A stretch of DNA of 5,154 bases. Source: Paracoccaceae bacterium (GTDB taxonomy: Bacteria; Pseudomonadota; Alphaproteobacteria; Rhodobacterales; Rhodobacteraceae). Below the pieces are notes generated by a model. That model was given only the letters and a program-made list of their open reading frames with translations, was not told where the DNA came from and searched no databases. Positions 4,188-5,154 of this stretch are shown piece after piece. The number at the start of each line of letters is the position of its first letter. Position 1 is the stretch's first letter. Both the position numbers and the translations under genes were made by a program. The stretch lies in assembly GCA_027069385.1 (NCBI GenBank), contig JALXER010000233.1, positions 1 to 5,154 on the forward strand, given 5' to 3'.

Positions 4188-5154
4188 CTAAAGCAACGCG
4201 GCGGTCAGGCGGGCGATTTCGGCTTCTTCATCGGCTTTGATTACCCAGTGGGGCACGGGGCCTGCCCATGCCAGCCCTGCCATGAACCGCTTGCGGATCG
4301 GCGTGGCATTTTCGCCAATGCCGCCGGTAAACACCACCCCGTCCAGCCCGCCCATAGCCGCAACCATCGACCCCGCATGCCGGTTGAGCCAATAGCAATA
4401 GTGGCGAATGGCAAAGCGGCAGGCGGCGGTATCGCTGGCCAGCACGGCCTTCATATCGGCGCTTCCGGCCAGTGCCAGCAGGCCGCTTTGGTGGTTGAGC
4501 AGGGTATCGATCTGCGCGATGTCCAGCCCTTCGGCGCGGGCCAGATGAAGGATGACTCCGGGGTCCAGCGAGCCGCCGCGTGTGGCCATTACCAGCCCGT
4601 CGAGCGGGGAAAAACCCATGGTGGTCGCGACCCCGACCCCGTCAAGGATCGCGGCCATGCTGGCCCCCGCACCCAGATGCAGGGCCAGCAAACGGCGGGG
4701 CAGCGGCTGGTCGGTCAGGCCGGTAAACCGGCGCACCAGCCCCGCATAGGAAAGCCCGTGAAACCCGTAGCGGCGGATACCCTTTTCGCGAAAGGATTCG
4801 GGCAGGGCAAAGCTGGTGGCCTCGGGCGGGTTTTGGGCATGAAAGGCGGTATCAAAGGCGACGACCTGCGGCAGGGCCGGATCCAGCGCGCGGATCACGT
4901 CGAGCGCTGGCGGGTTATGCAGCGGGGCCAGTTGCGCGGCCTGTTCGATGTCGTGCAGCACCTCGGGGGTTAGGATGGCCGCACCGGTGCGCGCGCCACC
5001 ATGGACCACCCGAAGCCCGACCGCCGATGGCGGCCCTGCAACCTTCGCCTGCGTGGCTAACACCTGGTCAAGGGCCGCGCGGTGATCGGGGGGGCTTGTG
5101 GCAGACCGGCCGATGCCCGCCACTTGCCCCGCCGCAATCAGGGCCAGCGTTTGA
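4188..5154 (-). CDS. ackA: acetate/propionate-family kinase (N-terminus cut by window edge)
   Basis: The 321 visible residues are the bulk of an acetate kinase, which interconverts acetate plus ATP with acetyl phosphate plus ADP in the cytoplasm. The reading frame stays open to the right edge; the GTG at 5123 is an internal codon, since family residues continue upstream of it, and roughly 50 N-terminal residues with the first phosphate-binding motif are missing here. Visible catalytic positions, matched to Methanosarcina acetate kinase by motif, are R48 (RVVHGG; R91), D101 (FDTAFH; D148), H132 (YGFHG; H180), R193 (ATRGG; R241) and E282 (GGIGEN; E384). The usual HLGNGAS motif reads HLGAGAS, so the Asn equivalent to N211 is Ala, perhaps a subfamily trait. 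The gene often sits with phosphotransacetylase or phosphoketolase in relatives, but its upstream neighbour is not visible. Its stop codon is 2 bp from that of the convergent GFA-domain gene. Confidence 0.93.
   Translation of the reverse strand, partial: QTLALIAAGQVAGIGRSATSPPDHRAALDQVLATQAKVAGPPSAVGLRVVHGGARTGAAILTPEVLHDIEQAAQLAPLHNPPALDVIRALDPALPQVVAFDTAFHAQNPPEATSFALPESFREKGIRRYGFHGLSYAGLVRRFTGLTDQPLPRRLLALHLGAGASMAAILDGVGVATTMGFSPLDGLVMATRGGSLDPGVILHLARAEGLDIAQIDTLLNHQSGLLALAGSADMKAVLASDTAACRFAIRHYCYWLNRHAGSMVAAMGGLDGVVFTGGIGENATPIRKRFMAGLAWAGPVPHWVIKADEEAEIARLTAALL

Noticed and set aside
4248..4973. Long open frame on the plus strand opposite ackA (241 codons)
   Set aside because: It is an antisense shadow of the acetate kinase gene with low-complexity, His/Gly/Gln-rich translation.

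Overview
The window looks like chromosomal DNA of an alphaproteobacterium, most likely Rhodobacterales/Rhodobacteraceae. The basis is the GC-rich coding style and the gene order regB (plus strand) divergent from senC-regA (minus strand), which is the hallmark layout of the RegB/RegA (PrrB/PrrA) redox regulon locus in Rhodobacter and relatives. Assignments rest on motifs and remembered family sequences; no database search was run.

Left half (1-2610): a truncated regA response regulator gene (minus, C-terminal DNA-binding part beyond the left edge), then senC/prrC (minus, SCO1-family copper chaperone or thiol oxidoreductase), then a 114-bp divergent intergenic region, then regB (plus), a six-helix membrane sensor kinase. 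RegB keeps the GGxxNPF quinone-site motif, the H-box His and the redox Cys. Together these form a signalling unit: RegB senses respiratory or quinone redox state and phosphorylates RegA at Asp63, while SenC/PrrC serves cytochrome oxidase assembly and may connect oxidase status to the kinase. The divergent spacer holds a 13-bp perfect palindrome that fits the RegA/RegR box at 9 of 11 fixed positions and overlaps a candidate senC -35 element. A second good candidate promoter lies just before regA.

Middle (2608-2976): an AT-rich spacer follows regB. It contains an exact TTAA-N7-TTAA motif (CtrA-type) and an AT-rich inverted repeat. Next comes a small acidic, helical 77-aa protein of unknown function.

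Right half (2977-5154): an isocitrate lyase/PEP mutase superfamily enzyme of uncertain substrate abuts, with no gap, a GFA-domain (Mss4-like fold) zinc protein. They probably form a two-gene unit. Convergent to it, with stop codons only 2 bp apart, is an acetate/propionate-family kinase (ackA-like) that runs off the right edge and lacks its N-terminus here.

The window is mostly ordinary core-type gene content. No mobile element, CRISPR array, tRNA or rRNA was seen, and I found no convincing new multi-gene system. The most interesting items are the candidate regulatory sites around regB and the unassigned small protein.
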